A stretch of DNA of 64,000 nt. Source: AC-32 sp963763475. GTDB taxonomy: Bacteria; Actinomycetota; Thermoleophilia; Gaiellales; Gaiellaceae. Numbering within the stretch: position 1 is the stretch's first letter; the number at the start of each line of letters is the position of its first letter. The position numbers and the translations under genes were made by a program. This document shows positions 17,520 through 26,504 of the stretch, piece after piece. Where the stretch lies: assembly GCA_963763475.1 (NCBI GenBank), contig CAVXOR010000002.1, positions 310,001 through 374,000 on the forward strand, written 5' to 3'. The notes beneath the pieces are model-generated. The model was not told where the DNA came from. It saw nothing but the letters and a program-made list of their open reading frames with translations, and made no database searches.

Positions 17520-18413
17520 TCAGGCGGCCGTGGGGGGTGTGATGCCCCACACGGCCGCGTGCGTCTCACCAGGCTCGAGCACGACCAGCCCGTCGCCGCT
17601 CGCGAACGCGTTCGGCGCGCAGGTCATCGGCTCGACGGCGATGCTCCGGCGCCGCTCGGGCTCGGGAAGAGCGTCGCCGGTGAAGACCATCAGGTACGAG
17701 TAGCTCGTGTCGACCCAGAGCGTGGTCTCGTCGACCCTGACGCGGGCCAGGCCGTCCTCTTCCCGCTCCAGATCGGTGAAGCAGTGGTCGAGCTGCAGGT
17801 TGCCGACCGCGCGAGGCGTGCGGAAGTCGAGCTCTCCCTCGACCGGCGACGAGCTCACCGGGATGCCGCGCTCGTCGCTCTCGAGGACCGTCCGGGCCGG
17901 TAGCCGGAGCACGGCCTCGTCGACGGCTGTCACGGCGAGGTACGGATGAGCGCCCGCCCCGTACGGGCACGACTCGGCGCCAACGTTCGTCGCGGTCGTG
18001 CTCACCGCGAGACCATCGTCCGAGAGCGAGTATTCGACGCCTAGCTCGAGTGTGAACGGGTAGCCCGGCTGCGGGTGTAGGACGTGCTCGAGGACGACGC
18101 GGTCAGCCGTCCGGTCGGCCAACGTCCAGCTCGACCAGCGCACAAGCCCGTGGATGGCGTTCCCACGCTCGGGCTCGTTCAGCGGCAGCCGGTGCTCGCG
18201 GCCGTCGAGCCGGTAGGCGCCGTCCCGGATCCGGTTTGGCCACGGGAGCAGCAGCTGGCCCCGCCCCGAGCTCGCGAGCTCGTCCGGCGGATAGCCGTCG
18301 AGCAGCTCGCGGCCGCCCGCCGAGTACTCGCGCAGGCCGGCGCCGACCTCGGTCACGACCGCGCGTTGGTCGCCGTTACTCAGCTCGAACTGCTCGCCGG
18401 AGGGTGTGGCCAT
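17520..18413 (-). CDS. aldose 1-epimerase family protein
   Basis: A 297-residue galactose-mutarotase-fold enzyme that interconverts alpha and beta anomers of aldoses. Matching features are the N-terminal beta strands, NRIRDGAYRLDGREHRLPLNEP, the NAIHGLVRWSSW loop with the catalytic His, GAHPYLAV with the second His, and a C-terminal EPMTCAPNAFASGDGLVVLEPGE segment with the general-base Glu. The start lies 36 nt from the palindrome at 18450; the -10 is TGTAAT (five of six consensus), leaving a 2-nt leader. Confidence 0.85.
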   Translation of the reverse strand: MATPSGEQFELSNGDQRAVVTEVGAGLREYSAGGRELLDGYPPDELASSGRGQLLLPWPNRIRDGAYRLDGREHRLPLNEPERGNAIHGLVRWSSWTLADRTADRVVLEHVLHPQPGYPFTLELGVEYSLSDDGLAVSTTATNVGAESCPYGAGAHPYLAVTAVDEAVLRLPARTVLESDERGIPVSSSPVEGELDFRTPRAVGNLQLDHCFTDLEREEDGLARVRVDETTLWVDTSYSYLMVFTGDALPEPERRRSIAVEPMTCAPNAFASGDGLVVLEPGETHAAVWGITPPTAA

Positions 18414-18449
18414 CGCGATCGATTACACAGCGCTGCTGCTCCCGGGAGA

Positions 18450-18466
18450 TCATCCCCTTGGGGCGA
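18450..18466. promoter_or_regulatory. TCRYCC-N5-GGRYGA palindrome, divergent promoter
   Basis: TCATCC-CCTTG-GGGCGA. Minus: TGTAAT 22 nt away (epimerase). Plus: TAGCCT 22 nt away (18521 gene). Confidence 0.82.
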
Positions 18467-18520
18467 TGGCGCTCAGGCGCTTCGTTCCTAGCCTGACCCG
18501 CGACGCAAAGGAGGAGCGAG

Positions 18521-18964
18521 ATGACCGGCAAGTCCGATTTCAGCGAGGCGGAATGGGAGCTCGTGCGTGAAGGCCCGCCGACCGCGGGGATGGCTGCCCT
18601 GATGGCCGAGAGCGGCGGCAGCTTCCGTGAGTCTTGGGCGCTCGCCAAGGCGTACGCCGAGGCCCGGAAGGAGCACGGCGAAAGTGAACTGCTCGACGCC
18701 CTCGTCGCCGACAAGCCGGACGTGAAGCGGTACAAGTCGTCCGAGGAGCTCGAGACCCAGGGCCTCGGCCGGCTGAGCGAGGCCGTCGCGCTGCTCGAGC
18801 AGAAGGCGTCCGGCGACGAGGTGACGGCCTACCGGAAGTTCGCGCTCGACGTCGCGCAGCGCGTCGCCGAGGCGCACAAGGAAGGCGACGAGCAGGTGAG
18901 CGAGGGCGAGCGGGCGGCGATCGAGAAGATCGAGGCCAGCCTCTACCCGTCGCGGTCGGAGTAG
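18521..18964 (+). CDS. hypothetical soluble helical protein
   Basis: A 147-residue charged protein with no signal peptide or membrane segment. It begins MTGKSDFSEAEWELVREGPPTAGMAALMAESGGSF, a pattern common in actinobacterial proteins of unknown function, and is helical throughout. AAAGGAGGAG lies just upstream of the ATG. The promoter palindrome gives a 20-nt leader. The last 22 bp overlap the convergent RDD gene. I cannot assign a function. Confidence 0.75.
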   Translation: MTGKSDFSEAEWELVREGPPTAGMAALMAESGGSFRESWALAKAYAEARKEHGESELLDALVADKPDVKRYKSSEELETQGLGRLSEAVALLEQKASGDEVTAYRKFALDVAQRVAEAHKEGDEQVSEGERAAIEKIEASLYPSRSE

Positions 18965-19854
18965 ACGACCTCCGTCCCGGCGAGCAGGTCCGGCAGGCCG
19001 CGCCGCCGAGCGTCGAAGAGCACCGGTAGGTAGCCCGCGAAGAACGGGATAATCGAGATCCAGGTCGCGAGCGCGCGGACGATCGCGCGTAGCACCGACG
19101 GATGCCCGCCCGACCCGTCGCGGACGCGCACGTGCATCAGGTGCATCCCAGGGGTGCGGCCGGCCACGCTCCAGAAGAACGCGAGGTAGACGCCGGCGAC
19201 GAGCCCCCAGCCGATTCCCAGCAGCGTGCCCACGAGCCAGGCCGGCCGCAGGGTGCCGACCAGGGACGAGATCAGCGCGACGAACCCGGACACCAGCGTG
19301 AAGAGCACGACCACCAGCAAGAGGTCGAGGATCAGGGCGATTGCGCGCGTGGCCAGGCCGGCGTAGGGGGTGGCGACCGCGTGGCTGCGGTCGATCCGGG
19401 CATCCAGGCGCCGGGCCCACGCGCGCACTTCGACTGCGAGCTCCTCCGCCAGGCCGGCCGTCTGCCCGACGACCGCCTCGCGCACCTCGGGGCTGGCGGC
19501 GAGCTGGCGGATCGCACGTCGCATCTCATCGCTCTGGACCAGCCGGTCGACGAGCTCGTTCGTGCGCGGACTTGCCAGCGCCTCCTCGACCAGGCGGTCG
19601 AGCGCCCCGGTTCGCGCAAGCTCGGCGGCCATCCGCTCCGGCACGCGATGCGCGACGAGCGAGTGCACGAGGTCCTCCGGTAGCGACTGTGCGAGCGCGC
19701 GGTCGATCAAGCGCGAGAGCTCGGGAACCAGGTGCTCGTCGGCCGCCGCCTCGAGCGGGGCGCGCGAGGCCCTCGCCGCCACCCGAGCCGGGAAGAACGC
19801 CAGCCGGCCGGCAGCCCCCAGCCGCCGGCGCCTGCTTTGGGACCCGTCGCTCAG
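18943..19854 (-). CDS. RDD-domain membrane protein
   Basis: The C-terminal half (from YAGLATRAIALILDLLLVVV) is an RDD domain with about four membrane helices and the Arg and Asp residues that name the family. The N-terminal half is a long soluble, charged helical region (residues about 20-150). CTG at 19854 overlaps the GMC stop as CTGA, starts with Met-Ser, and would give 303 residues. The first standard start is GTG at 19782. Last gene of the ndh-zwf-GH15-GMC operon; role unknown. Confidence 0.72.
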   Translation of the reverse strand: MSDGSQSRRRRLGAAGRLAFFPARVAARASRAPLEAAADEHLVPELSRLIDRALAQSLPEDLVHSLVAHRVPERMAAELARTGALDRLVEEALASPRTNELVDRLVQSDEMRRAIRQLAASPEVREAVVGQTAGLAEELAVEVRAWARRLDARIDRSHAVATPYAGLATRAIALILDLLLVVVLFTLVSGFVALISSLVGTLRPAWLVGTLLGIGWGLVAGVYLAFFWSVAGRTPGMHLMHVRVRDGSGGHPSVLRAIVRALATWISIIPFFAGYLPVLFDARRRGLPDLLAGTEVVYSDRDG

Positions 19855-21428
19855 TGGGCCGCCGCCGTGGCGGTCGAGGCGCCGAGGCGCTCGAGCAGGT
19901 GGTCGCCGACGCGCAGCGAGTTGGCCATCGCGGTCAGCGCCGGGTTGACCGCGCCAATGCTGGGGAAGACGCTCGTGTCGACGACGTAGAGGTTGTCGAG
20001 CTCGTGTGCCTTGCAGTCGGCGTCGACCACCGAGTCGGCCGCGTCGGCGCCCATCCGGCACGTGCCCGCCTGGTGCGCGACGCCCGCGACCGGGATGTCG
20101 TTCTTCATGTACGCGAAGCGATGGAAGAGGTGGTCCGGCTCCATGCGCAGCTGCCCGAGCATCGAGCCCAGCTGCTTGTTCAGCTCCTTCTTCGGCGTGT
20201 CGTTCGTGGCCTTGTAGGCGAGCGTCAGCTTCCCTTCGCCGTCGACCGTCACCCGGTTCTCCGGCATCGGCAGGTCCTCGGTCGAGAGCCAGAAGTCGAC
20301 TGCGTGCTTGGCGACCCGCTCCAGCGTCCATTGCGGGGCGAGCCTCGTCTGCACCGGTTTCTCGCCGCGGTACATCGGCGCCTGCGACTTGCCGACCATC
20401 TGGATATTCCCGAGCGGGTAGTCGTGGCCGTTGCCCGCGAAGTAGAAGTCGTTCAGGCCGAGCGTCTTCTGAAAGACCGTCGGGTTCTCGTCCTGCGAGA
20501 GCGCGAGCACTGCCGCGCTGTTGTGGAACATGTAGTTGCGGCCGACCTGGTCGCTGCCGTTCGCGAGCCCTTGCGGGTGCTGCTCGGTCGCGGAGACCAG
20601 CAGGAGCTTCGCGGTATTGGCCGCGCCGCAGGCGAGCACCACCATGTCCGCCGAGTAGCGCTCGAGCTCTCCGTCTCGCTGGACGACGACCTCGGTCACC
20701 GCCGACCCGTCCGCGTTCGTCTCGAGCTTGACCGCCTGCGCGTTCGTCAGCAGCTCGACGTTCTCGTGCTCGAGCGCGGGCCGCACGCCGAGCACGTCCG
20801 CATCCGACTTGCCGTGCACCGCGCACGGGAAGCCGTCGCAGTTCGCGCAGCGGACGCAGGCGCTGTACGGGAGGTTCGACTCGTTCAGGCGGATGCCGCA
20901 GGGCGCGTGGAACGGGTGGTAGCCCGCTGCCTCGAGGTCGTCCGAGAGCTGCTGGATCCGAGGCTCGTGCGAGACGGCCGGGAACGGGTACGGCGCGCTC
21001 GAGTACCCCTCGGTCGGATCCTCGCCGCGCGCACCGTGCACCTCGTAGTGCTGCTCGGCGAGCGTGTAGTACTGCTCCAGCTCGTCGTAGGAGATCGGCC
21101 AGGCGGGCGAGATCCCGTCGTGGTGCTGGAGCTCGCCGAAGTCCTCGGGCCGGAGCCGGTAGAGCGCCGCTCCGTAGAGCTTGGTCGCGCCGCCGACGAA
21201 GTAGTGGATCTGCGGCTGGAACGCCTTGCCCTTCGCGTCGTACCAGGTGTCCTCCGAGACGTATCGGTTGTCGACGAAGACGTCTTGTGCCAGCCAGTTC
21301 TGCGGCTCGCGCGGAAGCCAGTCGCCGCGCTCGAGCAACAGGATCCGCTTGCCGGAAGGGGCCAGGTGCCTCGCGAGCGTGCCGCCTCCCGCCCCTGTGC
21401 CGACGATGATCACGTCGTAGGCGTCCAC
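19851..21428 (-). CDS. GMC-family FAD oxidoreductase
   Basis: A 525-residue glucose-methanol-choline-type flavoenzyme. The N-terminal dinucleotide fold is DVIIVGTGAGGGTLARHLA, followed by a conserved Glu (LLLERGDWL). Four Cys in CVRCANCDGFPC (near residue 200) resemble the ferredoxin-like cluster of gluconate/sorbosone-type dehydrogenases. The C-terminal region has HQAGTCRMGADAADSVVD and LYVVDTSVFPSIGAVNPALTAMA, holding the catalytic His/Asn of the family. Substrate is probably a sugar or alcohol. It starts where the GH15 gene ends (1-bp overlap). Confidence 0.87.
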   Translation of the reverse strand: MDAYDVIIVGTGAGGGTLARHLAPSGKRILLLERGDWLPREPQNWLAQDVFVDNRYVSEDTWYDAKGKAFQPQIHYFVGGATKLYGAALYRLRPEDFGELQHHDGISPAWPISYDELEQYYTLAEQHYEVHGARGEDPTEGYSSAPYPFPAVSHEPRIQQLSDDLEAAGYHPFHAPCGIRLNESNLPYSACVRCANCDGFPCAVHGKSDADVLGVRPALEHENVELLTNAQAVKLETNADGSAVTEVVVQRDGELERYSADMVVLACGAANTAKLLLVSATEQHPQGLANGSDQVGRNYMFHNSAAVLALSQDENPTVFQKTLGLNDFYFAGNGHDYPLGNIQMVGKSQAPMYRGEKPVQTRLAPQWTLERVAKHAVDFWLSTEDLPMPENRVTVDGEGKLTLAYKATNDTPKKELNKQLGSMLGQLRMEPDHLFHRFAYMKNDIPVAGVAHQAGTCRMGADAADSVVDADCKAHELDNLYVVDTSVFPSIGAVNPALTAMANSLRVGDHLLERLGASTATAAAH

Positions 21429-23323
21429 TAGAGGCCCGCGGAGAGTTCGGGGAGGATGATCCTGGCGGCGGCCTCCATCAGCGCCAGGTGCGAGAACGCC
21501 TGCGGGAAGTTCCCGAGAAAGCGTCCCGTCTCGGCGTCGAACTCCTCCGCGTAGAGGCCGAGCGGCGAGGCGACCCGGAGCAGCCTTTCCATCAGGTCGC
21601 GCGCCAGTTGCAGCTCGCCGACCACGGCGAGCGCGGACACCAGCCAGAACGAGCAGATCAGGAACGTCCCCTCCTTGCCGGAGAGCCCGTCGTCGGTCTC
21701 GTCAGTCTTGTACCGCAGCACGAACCCGTTCTCAGTCAGCTCCTCGGCGATCGCCTTCACGGTCGCCCGCAACCGCTCGTCGTCCCCGGGCAGGAATCCG
21801 AAGATCGCCGCCAGGAGCACCGAGGCGTCGAGCGCGTCGGTCTCGTAGTGCTGCCGGAGGACGCCGCGACCGTCGACGCCGTTGGTGAGGATGTCCTCCT
21901 TGATCTCTGCCGCCACTGCGGCCCACTTCTGTTGCAACTCGCCGTCACCGCGGATCTCGGCGAGCTGTGCGGCGCGGTCGAGGGCTACCCAGCACATCAG
22001 CTTCGACGAGACGTACTGCTGCGGCTTCCCGCGCGCCTCCCAGATGCCCTGGTCGGGCTCCCGCCACACGGCCGTCGCGCATTCGGCCTGCGACTGGACG
22101 AGTGGCCACAGACGCCTCGGCAGGCGTTGGCTTCGGCGGGTGTGCAACAGGATCGAGTCGAGCGCGGCGCCGAAGACGTCGTTCTGCCGTTGGTCGAAGG
22201 CGCCGTTCCCAATCCGGACCGGCCGCGCGCCGGCGTACCCGGTGAGCTCGTCGCGCGTCGACTCTTTCAGGTCGCGGCGGCCGTCGATCCCGTACATGAT
22301 CTGGAGCGACTCGTCCTCGGTCGGCTCGACGTCGGCAACGAAGGCCATGAACTCGTCGGCCTCCCAGGTCAGGTTCAGCATGTGCAGCGCCTGGAGCGTG
22401 AACGTCGTGTCGCGGATCCAGGTGTAGCGGTAGTCCCAGTTGCGCTCTCCGCCCGGCGTCTCCGGCAGCGAGGTCGTGAGCGCGGCGACGGTCGCGCCGG
22501 TCGGCATGTAGGTGAGCCCCTTGATCGCGAGGGCTGAGCGCTGGATCGGATCGCGGAAGCGATGATCGGGAATCCGGGCGCGGCCGAGCCAGGCACGCCA
22601 GAAGCGGTTGGTCGCGTCGATCCGCTCGACCGCCTCGTCCGCTGTCTCCGGTGCGTCCAGATCCGGGTCCCACGAAAGCGTGCAGAAGGCGCGCTCGCCC
22701 GCCCCGAGGACGTGCCGCGCCCGGATCCGGTTCTCCTCGATTCCGAGGGCGAGGTCGGTGTGGATGCGGAAACTCTGCTCCGCGCCGGTCGCTTCGGCCG
22801 AGTGGCGATCGTCGTCCAGCAGCGTCCAGGTCGCCGGCTCGCGCCCGTAGTCGAACGCAGGCTCGCAAACGAGCTCGACTTCGACGTTGCCCTCGAGGCA
22901 CTCGACGGTTCGGACGAGCATGTGGTCGGCGTCGTCGTCGGCAGGCGGCCGCGTGTGGGGCGTGACCGAGTCCTCATGGTCGCGCGGTCCCATCGTCAGC
23001 GCGTCGCGCACGACGATCCAGCCGTTGGGCGTCTTCCACGTGGTCTCGAGCACGTTCGTCCCGGGTTCGTAGGCGACGGCAGTCGGGTGGTTGATCCCGA
23101 ACGGCGCGACGCGGAAGAAGCCGGCCTCACGGTCGAGCAGGCTGCCGAACACGCTCGGTGAGTCGAAGCGCGGGATGCACAGCCAGTCGATCGCGCCGTC
23201 GGGCGCGACCAGCGCTCCCGTGTGGCAGTTCGAGAGGAACGCGTACGACGCGATCGGCGGGAAGGGCGAGGGTGCGGCTGCGCTCTGCGCGCGGGGCTCG
23301 GTGGTCGGCTCGACGGCGGTCAC
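21428..23323 (-). CDS. glycoside hydrolase family 15 protein (glucoamylase/trehalase type)
   Basis: A 631-residue GH15 enzyme. An N-terminal beta-sandwich (IASYAFLSNCHTGALVAPDGAIDWLCIPRFDSPSVFG) is followed by an (alpha/alpha)6 barrel with GERNWDYRYTWIRDTTFTLQAL and a late CSFWLVSALA segment carrying one catalytic Glu region. Actinobacterial relatives hydrolyse alpha-glucans or trehalose. There is no signal peptide, so it is cytoplasmic. GTG at 23323 overlaps the zwf stop (GTGA). The operon context suggests that glucose released here feeds glucose-6-phosphate dehydrogenase after phosphorylation (inference). Confidence 0.87.
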   Translation of the reverse strand: MTAVEPTTEPRAQSAAAPSPFPPIASYAFLSNCHTGALVAPDGAIDWLCIPRFDSPSVFGSLLDREAGFFRVAPFGINHPTAVAYEPGTNVLETTWKTPNGWIVVRDALTMGPRDHEDSVTPHTRPPADDDADHMLVRTVECLEGNVEVELVCEPAFDYGREPATWTLLDDDRHSAEATGAEQSFRIHTDLALGIEENRIRARHVLGAGERAFCTLSWDPDLDAPETADEAVERIDATNRFWRAWLGRARIPDHRFRDPIQRSALAIKGLTYMPTGATVAALTTSLPETPGGERNWDYRYTWIRDTTFTLQALHMLNLTWEADEFMAFVADVEPTEDESLQIMYGIDGRRDLKESTRDELTGYAGARPVRIGNGAFDQRQNDVFGAALDSILLHTRRSQRLPRRLWPLVQSQAECATAVWREPDQGIWEARGKPQQYVSSKLMCWVALDRAAQLAEIRGDGELQQKWAAVAAEIKEDILTNGVDGRGVLRQHYETDALDASVLLAAIFGFLPGDDERLRATVKAIAEELTENGFVLRYKTDETDDGLSGKEGTFLICSFWLVSALAVVGELQLARDLMERLLRVASPLGLYAEEFDAETGRFLGNFPQAFSHLALMEAAARIILPELSAGL

Positions 23324-24756
23324 GGTGTCACCCAGGGGCCGTGCCAGCGCCCGTGACCGGCGACGAGCTGGTCCCCCGCCTCCGGTCCCCACGATCCGGG
23401 CGCGTACTCGTGCACGGGCGGAGGGTTGTCGAGCAGCGGCTGCATGATCCGCCACTGCTCCTCGACGCCGTCCTGACGCGTGAAGCGCATCCCGTCGCCG
23501 CGCATCGCCGCATCGAGCAGCACCTCATAGGGCGTCGCGCCCTCGCCGCCCTGCTCCGCGAACTCGGCGTCGAGGTCGATCCTGCCCGCGCCCATCTCGT
23601 CTCCCCGGTGTGCGTCGACGACGATGCGGACCCCTGTCGTCGGGTCGAGCTTGATCACGACCTGGTTCGGCTCGGGCATCTTGCTCCCGCGCTTGAACCC
23701 GAGCCGCGGCGGGCTTTTGAGCACGAGTCGCAGCTCCGTCTGCGTGGCCTTCAGGCGCTTGCCGGTGCGAATGAAGAACGGGACGCCGTCCCAGCGCCAG
23801 TTCGCGATGTCGAGCCGCAGGGCGGCATACGTCTCGGTGGTCGAGTCGGGAGCGACTCCGTCGATCTTCAGGTAGCCGTCGTACTGGCCGCGGATGTAGT
23901 GCGCCGGGTCGGCGTCGGCGACTGCACGGAAGACGGCGACCTGAGCATTCTTGAGCGTGTCCTCGTCGTGGCCGACGGGCGATTCCATCGCAGCCGCCGC
24001 GACGACCTGCATCAGGTGGTTGACGACCACGTCGCGCAGTGCGCCCACCGGGTCGTAGAAGTGGCCGCGGTCCTCGACGCCGAAGTCCTCCGCCATCGTG
24101 ATCTGCACCGACTCGACGTAGTTCCGGTTCCAGATCGGCTCGAGCATCGTGTTCGCAAACCGGAGGTAGAGGATCTCCTCGAGCCCCATCTTCCCGAGGA
24201 AGTGGTCGATCCGGTAGATCTGCGACTCGTTCAGGTACTGGTGCAGCTCGTCGGCGAGCTCGCGGGCGGAGGCGAGGTCGTGGCCAAAGGGCTTCTCGAC
24301 CACTATCCGGGCGTTGTCGGCGATCCCCGCGTCCGCCAGGCCCTTGACGACCGTGCCGAACAGGAACGGTGGGATCTCGAGGTAGAAGACCGGGCTCTCC
24401 GCGCCGTCGATCGCCTGGGCCACCGCCTCGTAGGTGGCGGCATCGGAGAAGTCGCCGGCGAGGTAGGAGAGGCGGTCGGCCAGGCGCCGGAAGACCTCTT
24501 CGTCGAGTTTCTCGCCCGTGCCGACGATCGAGTCGCGGGCGCGCTGCTTGAGCTGGTCGAGTGACCAATCGTCCACTGCCACGCCCAGGATCGGGCAGTC
24601 GAGCAGGCCGCGCTGCTCGAGCCGGTAGAGGGAGCGGAAGGTCATCACCTTGGCGAGGTCGCCGGTGATCCCGAAGGCGACGAAGACGTCTGCCGGCTTC
24701 GTCTCGTCGGTCGCTTCGGCACGCCCGGTCTCGGGGGACGCCTCGGTGGTCGTCAT
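23320..24756 (-). CDS. zwf: glucose-6-phosphate 1-dehydrogenase
   Basis: A 478-residue enzyme of the oxidative pentose-phosphate pathway that makes NADPH from glucose 6-phosphate. N-terminal Rossmann motif VAFGITGDLAKVMTFRSLYRLEQRG; substrate-binding RIDHFLGK with the catalytic His region (YRIDHFLGKMGLEEIL); EKPFGHD coenzyme loop; C-terminal VPFFIRTGKRLKATQTEL. It is second in the operon, 20 nt after ndh. No opcA or gnd is adjacent. Confidence 0.93.
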   Translation of the reverse strand: MTTTEASPETGRAEATDETKPADVFVAFGITGDLAKVMTFRSLYRLEQRGLLDCPILGVAVDDWSLDQLKQRARDSIVGTGEKLDEEVFRRLADRLSYLAGDFSDAATYEAVAQAIDGAESPVFYLEIPPFLFGTVVKGLADAGIADNARIVVEKPFGHDLASARELADELHQYLNESQIYRIDHFLGKMGLEEILYLRFANTMLEPIWNRNYVESVQITMAEDFGVEDRGHFYDPVGALRDVVVNHLMQVVAAAAMESPVGHDEDTLKNAQVAVFRAVADADPAHYIRGQYDGYLKIDGVAPDSTTETYAALRLDIANWRWDGVPFFIRTGKRLKATQTELRLVLKSPPRLGFKRGSKMPEPNQVVIKLDPTTGVRIVVDAHRGDEMGAGRIDLDAEFAEQGGEGATPYEVLLDAAMRGDGMRFTRQDGVEEQWRIMQPLLDNPPPVHEYAPGSWGPEAGDQLVAGHGRWHGPWVTP

Positions 24757-24776
24757 GGTGCTCTCCTCTCGCTCGC

Positions 24777-26048
24777 TCAGGTCTCGACGGTGATCCGCGC
24801 CGAGCGCTGGTGCGTCAGTCCCGCCCCTGCCCAGTCGACGACGGCCTTCGCCCGATCTTCGTTTGTCGGCAGCAGCGCTAGGTGCACCGTTGCCCAGGCC
24901 AGCGACGCCGTCTTGCCCTTCATCGTCCTTCCGCCCAACATCTGCACGACGGCCGAGCCTCGTCCGATCGCGGCCATCGTCCCCTTGTCGTGGTACTTGA
25001 ACGGCTTCGTCTCCTTGCCGGCGATCCGCTTGGCGATCGTCTCGCCCGCGTGCTCTCCCGACTGCAGGGCAACCGAGCCCAGCTGCGGCAGCACCTGCTC
25101 CGTCTTCCGGTCGGTGATCGCCGCGACGTCGCCGACCGCGTACACCTCCGGATGCGACGGGATCCGCAGCTCCTCGTCGACGCCGATCCGGTTCCCGCGC
25201 TCGAGCTCGAGGCCGAGCGACTGGACCAGCGCGTTTCCCTGAAGCCCGGCGCCCCAGACGAGCGTGTGGGCCGTCAGCTCCTTGCCTGATTTGAGGGTCA
25301 CGCGCGTCGGGGCGATGGACTGGACGACTTCGCCGGTCGCCACCTCGACGCCGCGCTTTACGAGCGCCTTGACCGTGTACTCCCGGATGTCCGGCTTGAA
25401 CATGGGGAAGATCTCCGGGCCGGCTTCGACGAGCGTGATCGTCGCCTTGCCAGGCTGCACGTCCGGGTAGTCCTTCTTGAAGACTCCGCTGTAGAGCTCG
25501 GCCAGCGCCCCGGCCGTCTCGACGCCCGTCGGGCCGCCGCCGACGACCACGACGTTGAGCGCGCCGTCCTCGACGAGCTGGGGCCTGCGGTCGGCCTCTT
25601 CCCAGGTCTGCAGCACGTGCGTCTTCAGCCGCACCGCGTCCGCGAGCGTGTAGAGCGGGAAGGCGTGCTCCGCCGCGCCTTCGACGCCGAAGAAGTTGAC
25701 CTCCGCGCCGAGCCCGAGGACGAGGTAGTCGTACTCGCGCGGCTCGAGCTCTTCGAACTCGACCCGGCGCGAGTCCAGGTCGATCGCGGTCACCCGGTCC
25801 TGGTGGATGCGCGTGTTCGCGTGCTCCTGGAAGAGGTCGCGGATCGGGTGGCCGACGGCCGTCTGCTCGAGCAGGCCCGTCGCCACCTGATAGAGCAGCG
25901 GCTGAAACGTGTGGTAGTCGTGCTTGTCCACGATCACGACCTCGGCGTCGCTCTTCTTCAGCTTCTGCGCCGCTCCGATCCCGGCGAAGCCGCCGCCGAG
26001 GACGAGGACGCGTGGACGCCGACCGTTTCCGTCTGATCCAGTGGCCAC
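24777..26048 (-). CDS. ndh: type II NADH dehydrogenase (NDH-2)
   Basis: A 423-residue single-subunit flavoprotein that passes electrons from NADH to quinone without pumping protons. FAD-binding VLVLGGGFAGIGAAQKL; NADH-binding VVVVGGGPTGVETAGALAEL; quinone-site region PQLGSVALQSGEHAGETI; FAD contact VYAVGDVAAI. Heads the ndh-zwf-GH15-GMC-RDD operon. The GTG start is exactly 34 nt from the palindrome at 26083 and 6 nt after TACCTT, so the mRNA is predicted leaderless. Confidence 0.9.
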   Translation of the reverse strand: MATGSDGNGRRPRVLVLGGGFAGIGAAQKLKKSDAEVVIVDKHDYHTFQPLLYQVATGLLEQTAVGHPIRDLFQEHANTRIHQDRVTAIDLDSRRVEFEELEPREYDYLVLGLGAEVNFFGVEGAAEHAFPLYTLADAVRLKTHVLQTWEEADRRPQLVEDGALNVVVVGGGPTGVETAGALAELYSGVFKKDYPDVQPGKATITLVEAGPEIFPMFKPDIREYTVKALVKRGVEVATGEVVQSIAPTRVTLKSGKELTAHTLVWGAGLQGNALVQSLGLELERGNRIGVDEELRIPSHPEVYAVGDVAAITDRKTEQVLPQLGSVALQSGEHAGETIAKRIAGKETKPFKYHDKGTMAAIGRGSAVVQMLGGRTMKGKTASLAWATVHLALLPTNEDRAKAVVDWAGAGLTHQRSARITVET

Positions 26049-26082
26049 GAGCTCAAGGTACGCCCGCGCCTGCGAGGCTCGT

Positions 26083-26099
26083 TCACCCGAAATGGATGA
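26083..26099 (-). promoter_or_regulatory. TCRYCC-N5-GGRYGA palindrome, ndh operon promoter
   Basis: Plus-strand reading TCACCC-GAAAT-GGATGA. On the minus strand TACCTT begins 22 nt beyond it, and the ndh GTG lies 34 nt beyond it. Confidence 0.85.
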
Positions 26100-26126
26100 T
26101 CGTCTTCAGGTCGCGGGCGCGCTGGT

Positions 26127-26143
26127 TCATCCAAACCGGACGA
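26127..26143 (+). promoter_or_regulatory. TCRYCC-N5-GGRYGA palindrome upstream of 26178
   Basis: TCATCC-AAACC-GGACGA. CAAGGT starts 22 nt downstream and the ATG of the next gene 34 nt downstream. Confidence 0.82.
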
Positions 26144-26177
26144 GGCGGCGTGGCGGCTCCGCGCACAAGGTGGGCCG

Positions 26178-26504
26178 ATGGCGGAAGTGGTCGAGACGAA
26201 CGACCTCACGGCGCCTGAACAACATGGCTGGGCGGTGGGCTACCGGATCCGGCGCGAAGACGGGGAAGAGCTCCACGCCGAAGTCCGCTGCTGGGATAAG
26301 GCGCACGCTGCTGCCGAACGGGCAGCGAACGCCGAGGCGCTCGCTGCGATCGCGGATCGAGGCCTCGCTGCGGTGCTCGAGTCAGCGGAGCTGGCGGAGT
26401 CCCCGGCGGCGCGTGGCGCAGTGCTGATCTCGATCTGGTTCGACCCGGCGGAAAGGGGCGAGCTCCGCCGCCGAGTCAGCTACGAGCGGGCTGCCGTCGA
26501 GTAG
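26178..26504 (+). CDS. hypothetical small soluble protein
   Basis: A 108-residue protein, beta then helical (GWAVGYRIRREDGEELHAEVRCWDKAHAAAERAANAEALAAIADRGLAAVLESAELAE), with no signal peptide. I do not recognise the family. It has its own palindrome promoter with a start 34 nt away. The 3' end overlaps the convergent ClC gene by 29 bp. Confidence 0.65.
   Translation: MAEVVETNDLTAPEQHGWAVGYRIRREDGEELHAEVRCWDKAHAAAERAANAEALAAIADRGLAAVLESAELAESPAARGAVLISIWFDPAERGELRRRVSYERAAVE

Noticed and set aside
18943..20826. One 627-residue minus-strand frame joining Arg-rich sequence to the RDD domain
   Set aside because: Its first half is an out-of-frame shadow of the GMC gene. Only the part after the GMC stop carries real protein features.
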